This document shows positions 32,871 through 42,161 of a DNA stretch of 64,000 nt, in pieces. The notes beneath the pieces were generated by a model. The model saw nothing but the letters and a program-made list of their open reading frames with translations, was not told where the DNA came from and did no database searches. How positions within the stretch are numbered: position 1 is the stretch's first letter; each line of letters starts with the position of its first letter. The position numbers and the translations under genes were made by a program. Source of the DNA: JAJFJD01 sp965228695 (lineage in GTDB: Bacteria; Pseudomonadota; Alphaproteobacteria; UBA8366); assembly GCA_965228695.1 (NCBI GenBank), contig CBDDIB010000002.1, positions 1,426,001 to 1,490,000 of the forward strand. Direction: 5' to 3'.

Positions 32871-33740
32871 GTGACAAGTCGATTGGCAACGCTCGCGGCG
32901 TGGGCGACGCTGCTCTTTACCGCGCCGGCCTTTGCACAAGGGCCTCGCAACTGGCAGCTCGGATTGCCCGAGGCCGCTTCGCCGACAGCGGAAATGATCG
33001 CAGATTTTCACGATCTGCTCCTTGTGATCATTACGGTCATTACAATCTTCGTGCTCGTGCTGCTGTTGTACGTGAGCTGGCGGTTCCGGGAAAAGCGGAA
33101 CCCCACGCCGACGACGACGACGCACAATACGACTATTGAAATCTTGTGGACTGTGATCCCGATCATGATCTTGATCGGGATCGCGATCCCGTCCTTCCGG
33201 CTGCTGTATTTTGCGGATAAGACGCAGGAAGCCGATATGACGCTCAAGATCATCGGCAACCAATGGTATTGGAGTTACGAATACCCCGATCACGGCAACT
33301 TCGCCTTCGATGCGAACCTGATTCCGGAAGATGAAATCAAACCGGGTCAAAAACGGCTGATGGACACGGATAATCCAGTCGTGCTGCCGGTCGGCAAGAA
33401 GGTTCGGCTGCTGATGACGGCCACCGACGTGTTGCATGCCTGGGCGATCACGACGCTCGGCGTGCGGCTGGACACGGTGCCGGGCCGGATCAATGAGACC
33501 TGGGTGCAGATCACCAAGCCCGGGACCTACTACGGATTCTGTTCGGAACTCTGCGGTGCCGGACACGCCTATATGCCGATCATGGTGAAGGCGGTTCCGC
33601 AGGCCGACTTCGACGCTTGGGTCGAGAAAGCGAAAAAACAATTTGCCCGGGCCGACGAGCCCATCCGACCGGCCGCGGCGGTTAAGGCGCTGCCGGCTGC
33701 GAAGACCGTGAAGGTCGCGCAGGATCAAGCGGGCAACTGA
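32871..33740 (+). CDS. ctaC: cytochrome c oxidase subunit II
   Basis: The start is a GTG preceded by GGGGGAAG, giving 289 residues: signal peptide (MTSRLATLAAWATLLFTAPAFAQ), two transmembrane helices (about 50-75 and 95-115), then the periplasmic cupredoxin. The CuA site is CSELCGAGHAYM (Cys-x3-Cys-x3-His with Met), and the aromatic electron entry patch GNQWYWSYEYP is present. It accepts electrons from cytochrome c for the aa3-type oxidase. First gene of the oxidase operon; a frame start 14 codons earlier has no ribosome site. Confidence 0.95.
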   Translation: MTSRLATLAAWATLLFTAPAFAQGPRNWQLGLPEAASPTAEMIADFHDLLLVIITVITIFVLVLLLYVSWRFREKRNPTPTTTTHNTTIEILWTVIPIMILIGIAIPSFRLLYFADKTQEADMTLKIIGNQWYWSYEYPDHGNFAFDANLIPEDEIKPGQKRLMDTDNPVVLPVGKKVRLLMTATDVLHAWAITTLGVRLDTVPGRINETWVQITKPGTYYGFCSELCGAGHAYMPIMVKAVPQADFDAWVEKAKKQFARADEPIRPAAAVKALPAAKTVKVAQDQAGN

Positions 33741-33762
33741 GAGTGAATTGGGGACGAACATA

Positions 33763-35379
33763 ATGGCGACTGGACATTCAGCCGACGCCCACGGGCACGA
33801 CGATCATCACACGCCGACCGGCTTCAAGCGATACCTTTACTCGACAAACCACAAGGACATCGGAACGATGTATCTTGTGTTTTCGATCGTTGCCGGTCTG
33901 ATCGGCGGCGCTTTCTCCGTTTACATGCGGATGGAGCTGCAGGAGCCGGGCGTCCAGTTCATGACCACGGCGGATGGCCAGCCCGACGGCCATATGTGGA
34001 ACATGTTCATCACCGCGCATGGCCTGATCATGGTCTTTTTCGTGGTCATGCCGGCGGCGATCGGCGGTTTCGGCAACTGGATCGTGCCGTTGATGATCGG
34101 CGCGCCCGATATGGCGTTCCCGCGGATGAACAACATCAGCTTCTGGCTGCTGATTCCGGCCTTTATACTGTTGTTGTTGTCGGCGTTGATCGGCGGCGGG
34201 GCCGGCACCGGTTGGACGGTCTATCCGCCGTTGTCGAGCGATACAGGGCATCCCGGACCGGCCGTCGATCTTGCGATATTTGCGCTGCATCTCGCGGGCG
34301 CATCGTCGATCCTGGGTGCGATCAACTTCATCACCACGATTTTCAACATGCGGGCGCCGGGCATGACCCTGCACAAGATGCCGCTGTTCTCGTGGGCGAT
34401 CCTGATCACCGCCTTCCTGCTACTGTTGTCGCTGCCGGTTTTGGGCGGCGCCATCACCATGCTGCTGACCGACCGCAACTTCGGCACCGTATTCTTCAAG
34501 GCCGACGGCGGCGGTGATCCCGTCCTGTTCCAGCATCTGTTCTGGTTCTTCGGTCACCCCGAAGTCTACATCATGATCCTGCCGGGCTTCGGGATCGTCA
34601 GCCATATCATCTCGACCTTCGCGCGGAAGCCGGTCTTCGGCTATCTAGGCATGGCCTACGCCATGGTCGCGATCGGCTTCATCGGCTTCATCGTGTGGGC
34701 GCATCACATGTACACCGTCGGCATGGATGTCGATACGCGGGCTTATTTCGTGGCCGCGACGATGGTCATCGCGGTGCCCACGGGCGTGAAGATTTTCAGT
34801 TGGATCGCAACGATGTGGGGCGGGTCGATCCGGTTCGACACGCCGATGTTGTGGGCGATCGGGTTCATCTTCCTGTTCACGCTCGGCGGCGTGACCGGCG
34901 TGGTTTTGGCCAACTCGGGCGTCGATCTGGTGATGCACGACACCTACTACGTGGTGGCGCATTTCCATTACGTTTTGTCCCTGGGCGCGGTGTTCACCAT
35001 CTTCGCCGGCATCTATTACTGGATCGGCAAGATGTCGGGCCGGCAGTATCCGGAATGGGCGGGTAAACTCCATTTTTGGACCACTTTCATCGGCGTCAAC
35101 GTTACCTTCTTTCCGCAGCATTTCCTGGGTCTCGCCGGCATGCCGCGGCGGTATATCGATTATGCCGATGGGTTTGCGGGATGGAACTACGTGTCGTCGA
35201 TCGGTTCCTACATCTCTTTCGCGTCGACATTGTTCTTCATCGGTTTGCTGATCTACACGGTGAAATACGGCCGGCGCGTGGAAGCGAACTATTGGGGCGA
35301 AGGCGCGACCACCCTGGAATGGACGCTGCCGTCACCGCCGCCGTTCCATACCTTCAACACCCTGCCGCAAATCAAGTAG
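33763..35379 (+). CDS. ctaD: cytochrome c oxidase subunit I
   Basis: 538 residues with 12 transmembrane helices from ATG 33763 (GGGGACG upstream). Heme a/a3 and CuB ligands are visible: TAHGLIMVFF (low-spin His), HPEVYIMILPGFG (CuB His and the cross-linked Tyr), IVWAHHMYTVGMD (His pair), and HDTYYVVAHFHYVLSLGA (heme a3 and heme a His). The D-channel NxxS-type loop and the K-channel residues lie in their expected segments, so this is a proton-pumping A-type oxidase. Immediately downstream of ctaC. Confidence 0.97.
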   Translation: MATGHSADAHGHDDHHTPTGFKRYLYSTNHKDIGTMYLVFSIVAGLIGGAFSVYMRMELQEPGVQFMTTADGQPDGHMWNMFITAHGLIMVFFVVMPAAIGGFGNWIVPLMIGAPDMAFPRMNNISFWLLIPAFILLLLSALIGGGAGTGWTVYPPLSSDTGHPGPAVDLAIFALHLAGASSILGAINFITTIFNMRAPGMTLHKMPLFSWAILITAFLLLLSLPVLGGAITMLLTDRNFGTVFFKADGGGDPVLFQHLFWFFGHPEVYIMILPGFGIVSHIISTFARKPVFGYLGMAYAMVAIGFIGFIVWAHHMYTVGMDVDTRAYFVAATMVIAVPTGVKIFSWIATMWGGSIRFDTPMLWAIGFIFLFTLGGVTGVVLANSGVDLVMHDTYYVVAHFHYVLSLGAVFTIFAGIYYWIGKMSGRQYPEWAGKLHFWTTFIGVNVTFFPQHFLGLAGMPRRYIDYADGFAGWNYVSSIGSYISFASTLFFIGLLIYTVKYGRRVEANYWGEGATTLEWTLPSPPPFHTFNTLPQIK

Positions 35380-35410
35380 GGACGGATGAAGCATTCGGTG
35401 GAGATAACGC

Positions 35411-36331
35411 GTGTCTGATACGGCTTACCGCGTAGATGCGGCAGCGGCGGCCTCGGATCTGCCTACGGCGGAGTTGGGCGATTACATGGCCCTGTTGAAG
35501 CCGCGGGTCATGTCGCTGGTCGTGTTCAGCGGCCTCGCCGGTCTGCTGGCGGCGCCGGGGGAATTGCACTGGCTGCTCTCCGCCGTCGTCGTGTTGGCCA
35601 TTGCGAGCGGCGCCGGTGCCGCGGGCGCCATCAACATGTGGTACGACCGTGACATCGATGCGGTGATGGAGCGGACGAGTAATCGGCCAATCCCCCAGGG
35701 CCGTGTCGATCCCGACGAGGCGTTGACCTTCGGCGTCGTACTGGCGTGCGGCTCGGTCCTGTTGATGGGGATCGCGGTGAACTTCGTGGCGGCGGGCCTG
35801 CTGGCGCTCAGCATCCTGTTCTACGTGTTCGTGTACACGATGTGGCTCAAGCGCCGGACGCCGCAGAATATCGTGATCGGCGGTGCCGCCGGGGCCTTTC
35901 CGCCGATGATAGGCTGGGCCGCGGTGACCGGCACGGTCGGCATCGAATCGCTGGTCCTTTTCCTGCTCATCTTCATGTGGACGCCGCCGCATTTCTGGGC
36001 GCTGGCGCTGTATCGCTGCGGTGACTACGCGGCCGCGGGCGTGCCGATGCTCCCGGTGGTGTCGGGTAAACGCGAAACCAAACGCCAGATCGTGATCTAC
36101 ACCGTTCTTTTGGCGCCGGTCGCGGTGGCGCCGACGCTGCTCGGGTTTGCCGGCTGGATTTACGGGGCGGCGGCGATCTTGCTGAGCGCGATCTTCATTG
36201 CCGGAGCCGTAGCGATTTGCCGCGATGACACCGACCGGAGCGCGAAGCGGACCTTCGGGTTCTCGATCTTCTATCTTTTTGCGCTTTTCGGGCTGCTGAT
36301 GGTGGATCGCGTGCCCGGAGCGGCCGGGTAG
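35411..36331 (+). CDS. ctaB: protoheme IX farnesyltransferase (heme O synthase)
   Basis: 306 residues, polytopic, starting at a GTG with GGTGGAGA upstream. The UbiA-superfamily Asp motif is NMWYDRDIDAVMERT, with TSNRPIPQGRV directly after, which is specific to CtaB/CyoE; MWTPPHFWALALYR is the second signature. It adds a farnesyl chain to heme B to make heme O, the precursor of the heme A used by CtaD. It sits in the oxidase operon between ctaD and the small coxF-like gene. Confidence 0.96.
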   Translation: MSDTAYRVDAAAAASDLPTAELGDYMALLKPRVMSLVVFSGLAGLLAAPGELHWLLSAVVVLAIASGAGAAGAINMWYDRDIDAVMERTSNRPIPQGRVDPDEALTFGVVLACGSVLLMGIAVNFVAAGLLALSILFYVFVYTMWLKRRTPQNIVIGGAAGAFPPMIGWAAVTGTVGIESLVLFLLIFMWTPPHFWALALYRCGDYAAAGVPMLPVVSGKRETKRQIVIYTVLLAPVAVAPTLLGFAGWIYGAAAILLSAIFIAGAVAICRDDTDRSAKRTFGFSIFYLFALFGLLMVDRVPGAAG

Positions 36332-36342
36332 CGGATGGTTCA

Positions 36343-36510
36343 ATGATTGACGGAATAATGTCCAAAGACGACGGCAAGCCCGACAAGCCCTACCGGAGCG
36401 AGATGCACCGCAAGCAGCGCATCAAGAATCTCGCCCTGATGGCTGTGCTGGTCGGGTTTTGCGTTCTGGTGTATTTCGTCGCGATCATCCGCATGAGCGG
36501 TGGGAGCTGA
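36343..36510 (+). CDS. CoxF-like small membrane protein (55 aa)
   Basis: A 55-codon frame between ctaB and ctaG encodes a charged N terminus (SKDDGKPDKPYRSEMHRKQR) and one transmembrane helix (NLALMAVLVGFCVLVYFVAI). A small protein of this length and layout at this exact position is the CoxF-type gene of alphaproteobacterial oxidase operons, with no established function, presumably in assembly. The ATG at 36343 has GGATGG upstream; ATG 36358 is an alternative. The stop lies 4 bp before the ctaG ATG. Confidence 0.8.
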   Translation: MIDGIMSKDDGKPDKPYRSEMHRKQRIKNLALMAVLVGFCVLVYFVAIIRMSGGS

Positions 36511-36514
36511 TTCG

Positions 36515-37126
36515 ATGGCGATGACCGTGACCACGTCGGCAACCCGGAAGAACAAGCGCATGCTGGGGGTTCTGGTCCTGTTCGTGGCGGGCATGGTCGG
36601 GGCGTCCTATGCCGCGGTGCCGCTGTACAAGATTTTTTGCCAGGTCACGGGCTTCGGCGGCACGACGCAGGTTGCCGCCGAGGAAAGCCCGGTCGTCCTC
36701 GACCGGAAGATGACCGTGCGCTTCGACGCGACGGCGAACGGAGTGCCCTGGTCCTTCCAGCCGGTGCAGCGAAAGGTCGATCTCAAGATCGGCGAGTCCG
36801 CTGTGGCGTACTATCGCGCGACCAACACGTCGGACCGCGCCGTCGTCGGCACGGCGACATTCAACGTGACGCCGCTTAAGGCCGGCCAGTATTTCAATAA
36901 GATCGAGTGTTTCTGCTTTACCGAACAACGACTCGAACCGGGGCAATCGGTGGACATGCCCGTAACCTTTTTCGTCGATCCCGAGATCGCGCAAGACCGC
37001 AATCTTGAAGAGGTCAAGACGATCACGCTGTCCTATACGTTTTTTCCGGTCGAACAAGAGCCGGCGGCTGAGAAACGGTCGGTGAGCCGGCTTGACCGCG
37101 CCGATACGGCACAAGGACGTAATTAA
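36515..37126 (+). CDS. ctaG: cytochrome c oxidase assembly protein CtaG/Cox11
   Basis: 203 residues: a short cytoplasmic part, one transmembrane anchor (MLGVLVLFVAGMVGASYAAVP) and a periplasmic immunoglobulin-like domain. YKIFCQVTGFGG and the copper-binding FNKIECFCFTEQ (CFCF) are the Cox11 signatures. It delivers copper to the CuB centre of subunit I. The ATG 36515 has GGGAG 9 nt upstream; the preceding coxF-like gene ends 4 bp earlier. Confidence 0.96.
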   Translation: MAMTVTTSATRKNKRMLGVLVLFVAGMVGASYAAVPLYKIFCQVTGFGGTTQVAAEESPVVLDRKMTVRFDATANGVPWSFQPVQRKVDLKIGESAVAYYRATNTSDRAVVGTATFNVTPLKAGQYFNKIECFCFTEQRLEPGQSVDMPVTFFVDPEIAQDRNLEEVKTITLSYTFFPVEQEPAAEKRSVSRLDRADTAQGRN

Positions 37127-37178
37127 CCAGCAAGGCCTACGGCGATATCCTGCCGCGGAATGAAGTGGGGAAGAAAGA

Positions 37179-38018
37179 ATGACTGCTGAAGCCCATCACG
37201 ACGAAGTCCAACACGACTACCATCTCGTCGATCCCAGTCCGTGGCCTGCATTGGGCGCCGGGGCGGCGTTTGCGCTGACCTTCGGCACGGTGGTGTATAT
37301 GCACCCCGGCATCTTCGGAGCGGAAAGCGAAGGTACCGTCAAGGCGCTTGGGGTCTGGACATTCATGCCAGGCGTTCTGCTCATTTTGCTGACCATGTGG
37401 CTGTGGTGGCGGGACGTGATCAAGGAAGCGACCTTCCAGGGACATCACACGCCGGTGGTACAGATCGGTATGCGCTACGGCATGACGCTGTTCATCGCGT
37501 CCGAGGTGATGTTCTTCGTCGCCTTCTTCTGGGCCTTCTTCAATTCTAGCCTCTTCCCGAAGGTCGACCCGGCGGTCTGGCCGCCGGAAGGCGTGGAGAC
37601 GCTGCCGACATTCGGCGTGCCGTTCATGAACACGCTGATCTTGCTGCTGTCCGGTTGCACCGTCACCTGGGCGCATCATGCGCTGCGGGAAGGCAATCAA
37701 CGCGCGATGGTCACCGGGTTGGGGTTGACCATCGTCCTCGGCGCGATCTTCACCGGTTTCCAGGCGTACGAGTATATCCACGCGGCGTTCGGATTTTCCG
37801 ATGGCATCTATTCGTCGACCTTCTACATGGCGACCGGCTTTCATGGGTTCCACGTAATCATCGGCACCACCTTCCTGATCGTGTGCTGGTTCCGGGCCCG
37901 AAAAGGGCATTTCAAGGCGGACCATCATTTCGGCTTCGAAGCCGCGGCTTGGTATTGGCACTTCGTCGATGTGGTCTGGCTGTTTCTGTTTATCTGCATC
38001 TACTGGTGGGGCAGCTAA
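37179..38018 (+). CDS. ctaE: cytochrome c oxidase subunit III
   Basis: 279 residues with seven hydrophobic helices. HDYHLVDPSPWPALGAGAAF is the usual N-terminal segment; RYGMTLFIASEVMFFVAFFWAFF and the final EAAAWYWHFVDVVWLFLFI are subunit III signatures. The protein stabilises proton uptake in the aa3 oxidase. The ATG has GGGAAGAAAGA directly upstream. It follows ctaG in the operon and is followed after 11 bp by the DUF983 gene. Confidence 0.97.
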   Translation: MTAEAHHDEVQHDYHLVDPSPWPALGAGAAFALTFGTVVYMHPGIFGAESEGTVKALGVWTFMPGVLLILLTMWLWWRDVIKEATFQGHHTPVVQIGMRYGMTLFIASEVMFFVAFFWAFFNSSLFPKVDPAVWPPEGVETLPTFGVPFMNTLILLLSGCTVTWAHHALREGNQRAMVTGLGLTIVLGAIFTGFQAYEYIHAAFGFSDGIYSSTFYMATGFHGFHVIIGTTFLIVCWFRARKGHFKADHHFGFEAAAWYWHFVDVVWLFLFICIYWWGS

Positions 38019-38029
38019 GGGTTCATTGA

Positions 38030-38419
38030 ATGCGGAGGACGACAGCTGCCGTTTCTCCGTTTTCCACCGGTTTGCGATGCCGATGCCCGCGATGCGGGAT
38101 CGGCGGACTGTTCGACGGATTCCTCACGGTGGCCGAGAAGTGTACCGCCTGCGGGCTCGACTTTAGCGTTGCGGACAGCGGCGACGGTCCCGCGGTGTTC
38201 GTCATTTTCATCGTCGGCCCGATCGTGACCGGGCTTGCCCTGTGGGCGGAAATGACGTTCCAGCCGCCGTATTGGGTGCATATCATTCTGTGGGGCCCGG
38301 CTGTGCTTGCCGGCTGTCTGCTGCTGTTGCGGCCCTTCAAGGCAACGTTGGTAGCGTTGCAATACCGGCACCGTGCGGGCGATACGGGGCATCATACCTT
38401 CCACGACGACGCAGAATAG
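38030..38419 (+). CDS. DUF983 family membrane protein
   Basis: 129 residues. The N-terminal CRCPRCGIGGLFDGFLTVAEKCTACGLDF carries two CxxC pairs (CPRC, CTAC) like a small zinc ribbon, followed by two transmembrane helices. This is DUF983, which recurs between ctaE and surf1 in alphaproteobacterial oxidase operons and is suspected to help assembly. Function is not established. The stop lies 10 bp before the SURF1 start codon. Confidence 0.9.
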   Translation: MRRTTAAVSPFSTGLRCRCPRCGIGGLFDGFLTVAEKCTACGLDFSVADSGDGPAVFVIFIVGPIVTGLALWAEMTFQPPYWVHIILWGPAVLAGCLLLLRPFKATLVALQYRHRAGDTGHHTFHDDAE

Positions 38420-38429
38420 GAGCATAGCG

Positions 38430-39128
38430 GTGGGGTTTCGACCGGCACTTTGGCCGACTTTGTTCACGGTTCCCGCGTTGATCGCGCTGATTGCCCTTGG
38501 GCTCTGGCAGGTCCAGCGCTTGCATTGGAAGGCGGACCTGATCGAGAAGCTGCAGACCCGTTCCACCAGCGCTGCGGCGGCGCCGCCGGGACCGTCGGAC
38601 GATTTGGCGGCTTTCGAATTCCGTCGCGTTGCGGTTACCGGCAGCTTCCGCCACGACAGTGAGCTTTACGTGGTAAGCCGTTCGTTGCGCGGCAGCCCGG
38701 GATTACACGTATTGACGCCGTTCGCGCGGGGTGAGGGCATGCCCGCGGTTCTGGTCAACCGGGGTTGGGTGCCGTTCGACAAGCAGGATCCGGCGACGCG
38801 TGCCGACGGTCAGGTAAAGGGAACCGTAACGATCGAAGGCATCGTCCGATTACAGCGACCGCCCGGCTGGTTCACTCCCGACGACGATCCGAAGAAAAAC
38901 AACTGGTTCACCATCGACAGCGAGAAGATGTCGCAGGTCACCGGCATACCCTTGGCCGACGGTTATTACATCGTCGCGGACAAGATGGGGACCCCGGGCG
39001 ATTTTCCGGTTGGCCGGCAGTGGCGGATGGATATCCGCAACAATCACCTCGAATATGCGATTACGTGGTTCGCGCTTGCCGCCGCCCTTCTTGTCATCTA
39101 TCTGCTGTACCATCGCAATCGACCATAA
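38430..39128 (+). CDS. SURF1 family oxidase assembly protein
   Basis: 232 residues from the GTG at 38430, which has GGAG 9 nt upstream overlapping the end of the DUF983 gene. Two transmembrane helices flank a periplasmic domain. The first is PTLFTVPALIALIALGLWQVQRL, and the C terminus reads RNNHLEYAITWFALAAALLVIYL. The motifs FRRVAVTGSF, VLVNRGWVP and HLEYAITWF are SURF1 hallmarks. SURF1 assists heme A insertion into subunit I. Last assembly gene of the oxidase operon. Confidence 0.93.
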   Translation: MGFRPALWPTLFTVPALIALIALGLWQVQRLHWKADLIEKLQTRSTSAAAAPPGPSDDLAAFEFRRVAVTGSFRHDSELYVVSRSLRGSPGLHVLTPFARGEGMPAVLVNRGWVPFDKQDPATRADGQVKGTVTIEGIVRLQRPPGWFTPDDDPKKNNWFTIDSEKMSQVTGIPLADGYYIVADKMGTPGDFPVGRQWRMDIRNNHLEYAITWFALAAALLVIYLLYHRNRP

Positions 39129-39158
39129 ACGCCGGCCTCGACGGCGACCGGAAACTTC

Positions 39159-40664
39159 ATGACAGACAAGACGACCGCCTATCGGCGTTTGGAAGCGCGG
39201 TTCCACGAAATATGTGTTCTGGAAGACACGATCCGTATCCTGCACTGGGACCAGGCCACGGTCATGCCGCCGGGTGGCGCGGTCGCGCGGGCCGAGCAAT
39301 TGTCGCGGCTCGCGGTGATGCGCCATGATAAACTGACGGATGCCGGACTTGCCGACGATATTGCGGCGGCGGAAGCGGCGGCGGATGCGTTGGATCTTTG
39401 GCCGGCCGCCAATCTGCGCGAAATGCGCCGTATCCACAAAAAGACCGTCTCGGTACCGGCGGAATTGGTCGCCGCCCATAGCCGTACCGGTTCGCTGTGT
39501 GAAATCGCTTGGCGAAAAGCCCGTCAAGACGGTGATTTTCCGGCGATCATCGAACCGCTCGGCGAGCTGCTCGATCTGACCCGCGCCATCGGGGCGGCCC
39601 GGGGCGAGGCGCTGGGATGCTCGATCTACGACGCGCTGCTTCAGGATTATGAGCCCGGTGCATCGTGCGCGTATATCGATCCCCTGTTCGACGATCTGGC
39701 GGCGTTCTTGCCCGACTTTCTCGACGATGTCCTGGTTCGGCAGGATGCGTCGGGTATGCCGTTGCGGCCCGCCGGTCCGTTTCCCGCGACGGCGCAACGC
39801 GCGTTGTGCCGCCGTATGGCGGAAACGGTTGGGCTGGATTTCGAGACGGCGCGCGTGGACGAGAGTGCGCATCCGTTTTCCAGCGGCGTGCCCGAAGATT
39901 CACGGATCACGGTACGCTACAACGAGGGCGATTTCGGCGAAGCGCTGATGGCGGTCCTGCATGAGGCCGGACATGCCATGTATGAGCGCGGCCGTCCCGA
40001 AGATTGGCGGTATCAGCCGGTCGGCCGGGCCCGCGGTATGGTGCTGCACGAAAGCCAATCCCTGTTGTTGGAGATGCAAGCCTGCCGGACGGCGGAATTC
40101 TACGATTGGGCGACACCGGCTCTGCGGGAGTCCTTCGGCGGCAACGGGCCGGCTTGGACGCGGGAAAATCTGCTGCGATGGGCCACCCGGGTCGAGCGCG
40201 GGTTTATACGGGTGGATGCCGACGAGGTCACCTATCCGGCGCATGTCATCCTGCGTTACCGATTGGAGAAGGCCATGCTGTCGGGTGATCTAGGGTTATC
40301 GGACCTGCCCGCCGCTTGGAACGACGGCATGGTGGATTTGTTGGGCGTCGTCCCGCCGGACGACCGGCGCGGCTGCCTGCAGGACATTCATTGGTATTCG
40401 GGCGCCTGGGGTTATTTCCCGACCTATACGTTGGGCGCGTTGGCGGCGGCGCAGATATTCAAGGCTGCAACGGCGGCCGATCCGCAGATATTGCCGTCGA
40501 TCCGACAAGGCGATTTCACGCCGCTGATGAGCTGGCTCCGGCGGCATGTCCACGGGCACGGCTCGTACCATGCGACGGATGACCTGATCCGCGAGACGAC
40601 GGGTGCGCCGCTGGCCGCGGACGCGTTCAAGGCGCATCTGCGGCGGCGGTATCTGGACGGTTAG
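39159..40664 (+). CDS. carboxypeptidase M32 (thermostable carboxypeptidase 1 family)
   Basis: 501 residues, mostly helical, family length. The zinc motif HEAGHAMYERG (HExxH) lies near residue 268, and HESQSLLLEMQ about 27 residues later supplies the third ligand, as in M32 peptidases. DWGEHTPY-like C-terminal blocks such as HVHGHGSYHATDDLI are also typical. It is a cytoplasmic metallocarboxypeptidase. It follows SURF1 after 30 bp and precedes thrC; co-transcription with the oxidase genes is possible but unproven. Confidence 0.93.
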   Translation: MTDKTTAYRRLEARFHEICVLEDTIRILHWDQATVMPPGGAVARAEQLSRLAVMRHDKLTDAGLADDIAAAEAAADALDLWPAANLREMRRIHKKTVSVPAELVAAHSRTGSLCEIAWRKARQDGDFPAIIEPLGELLDLTRAIGAARGEALGCSIYDALLQDYEPGASCAYIDPLFDDLAAFLPDFLDDVLVRQDASGMPLRPAGPFPATAQRALCRRMAETVGLDFETARVDESAHPFSSGVPEDSRITVRYNEGDFGEALMAVLHEAGHAMYERGRPEDWRYQPVGRARGMVLHESQSLLLEMQACRTAEFYDWATPALRESFGGNGPAWTRENLLRWATRVERGFIRVDADEVTYPAHVILRYRLEKAMLSGDLGLSDLPAAWNDGMVDLLGVVPPDDRRGCLQDIHWYSGAWGYFPTYTLGALAAAQIFKAATAADPQILPSIRQGDFTPLMSWLRRHVHGHGSYHATDDLIRETTGAPLAADAFKAHLRRRYLDG

Positions 40665-40754
40665 ATCGCTGTCGGCAGACGGAAATCCGCCGCAACTTGC
40701 CCCATTTGTGCGGTGAGGCTAGGTTAGCGCACCTTGTTGGGAGGAAACCAAACA

Positions 40755-42161
40755 GTGCGCTACATCAGCACTCGCGGCGAAGCGCCGATTCTGTCGTTCG
40801 ACCAGGTATTGCTGGCCGGATTGGCCGAGGATGGCGGCCTGTACGTCCCGGAATCCTGGCCGCGGTTCACGGCCGACGACCTCCGGGAAATGCGAGGCCT
40901 GACCTATCCCGAACTTGCCATCCGGGTCATGACGCCCTTCATCGGCGACCGGATCGAACCGGCTGATTTCGCTGCGATCGTGCACGAGACCTATGACGAT
41001 TTCGGGCATCCGGCCGTCGCGCCGATGGTCCAGCTCGGACCCGATTTCTGGCTTCTCGAACTGTTCCATGGACCGACGCTGGCGTTCAAGGACGTGGCGA
41101 TGCAGCTGCTCGGCCGCCTGTTCGATCACGTTTTGAGCACGCGCGGCGAGCGGATCACGATCGTCGGCGCCACCTCGGGCGACACCGGCGCGGCCGCGAT
41201 CGAGGCGTGCCGGGGTCGGTCGGCGATCGAAATCTTCATGCTGTATCCGCATCGACGCGTTTCCGACGTGCAACGTCGCCAGATGACCACCGTCGATGCG
41301 CCGAACGTGCACACCATCGCGGTCGAAGGCACCTTCGACGACTGCCAGGATATGATCAAGGCAATGTTCAACGACACGGGACTGCGCAACGAGTTGAAGC
41401 TGTCCGCGGTGAACTCGATCAACTGGGCCCGGGTGATGGCGCAGATCGTTTATTATTTCCACGCGGCGCTGGCATTGGGCGCGCCGGACCGGACGGTCAA
41501 TTTCGCCGTCCCGACCGGAAATTTCGGCAATGTCTATGCAGGCTACGCCGCGCGGGCGATGGGGCTGCCGATCGACAGGTTTGTCGTCGCGTCGAACAGC
41601 AATGACATCCTGACCCGCTTCTTCGACAGCAACGACATGTCTATCTCGGGTGTCGAGCCGACGCTGTCGCCGAGCATGGATATCCAGGTGTCGAGTAATT
41701 TCGAACGGCTGCTGTTCGATCTGTTGGATCGCGACGGCGGTGCGGTCCGTCGGGCGATGGCGCAGTTCCGGGAGAAGGGCGCGCTGCCGCTGGCCGCCGC
41801 GCAATGGCAACGTGCGATCGAGTTGTTCACCGGCTACAAGGTCGACGATACGCGGACCAAACAGGTCATCGCGGAGGTTTTTGCGAACACGGGCGTTTTG
41901 ATCGATCCGCACAGCGCGGTGGGTGTCGATGCCGCGTCCGTTCGGCCGCCCGAGGGCGGCGATCCATTGGTCGCGCTGGCGACGGCACATCCGGCGAAAT
42001 TTCCCGACGCGGTAGAGGCGGCGGCCGGCGTTCGCCCCGATCTTCCGGCGCGGCTCGCGAATTTGCATGACCGGGACGAGCATATGAAAATTCTTCCGAA
42101 CCGCCTGGATGCACTGCGCGATTTCGTGCGTGAGACGTCCGCGGTGCGGGGCGCCGCATGA
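40755..42161 (+). CDS. thrC: threonine synthase
   Basis: 468 residues. The start is a GTG (VRYISTRGEAP) with GGAGG about 10 nt upstream. GPTLAFKDVAMQLLG contains the PLP-binding lysine (FKD), and IVGATSGDTGAAAIEA is the phosphate-binding SGDTG loop. VPTGNFGNVYAGYAAR is also typical of the large ThrC class. It converts O-phosphohomoserine to threonine; the kinase making that substrate, thrB, is 6 kb away on the other strand. The stop overlaps the M16 peptidase start (ATGA). Confidence 0.95.
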   Translation: MRYISTRGEAPILSFDQVLLAGLAEDGGLYVPESWPRFTADDLREMRGLTYPELAIRVMTPFIGDRIEPADFAAIVHETYDDFGHPAVAPMVQLGPDFWLLELFHGPTLAFKDVAMQLLGRLFDHVLSTRGERITIVGATSGDTGAAAIEACRGRSAIEIFMLYPHRRVSDVQRRQMTTVDAPNVHTIAVEGTFDDCQDMIKAMFNDTGLRNELKLSAVNSINWARVMAQIVYYFHAALALGAPDRTVNFAVPTGNFGNVYAGYAARAMGLPIDRFVVASNSNDILTRFFDSNDMSISGVEPTLSPSMDIQVSSNFERLLFDLLDRDGGAVRRAMAQFREKGALPLAAAQWQRAIELFTGYKVDDTRTKQVIAEVFANTGVLIDPHSAVGVDAASVRPPEGGDPLVALATAHPAKFPDAVEAAAGVRPDLPARLANLHDRDEHMKILPNRLDALRDFVRETSAVRGAA

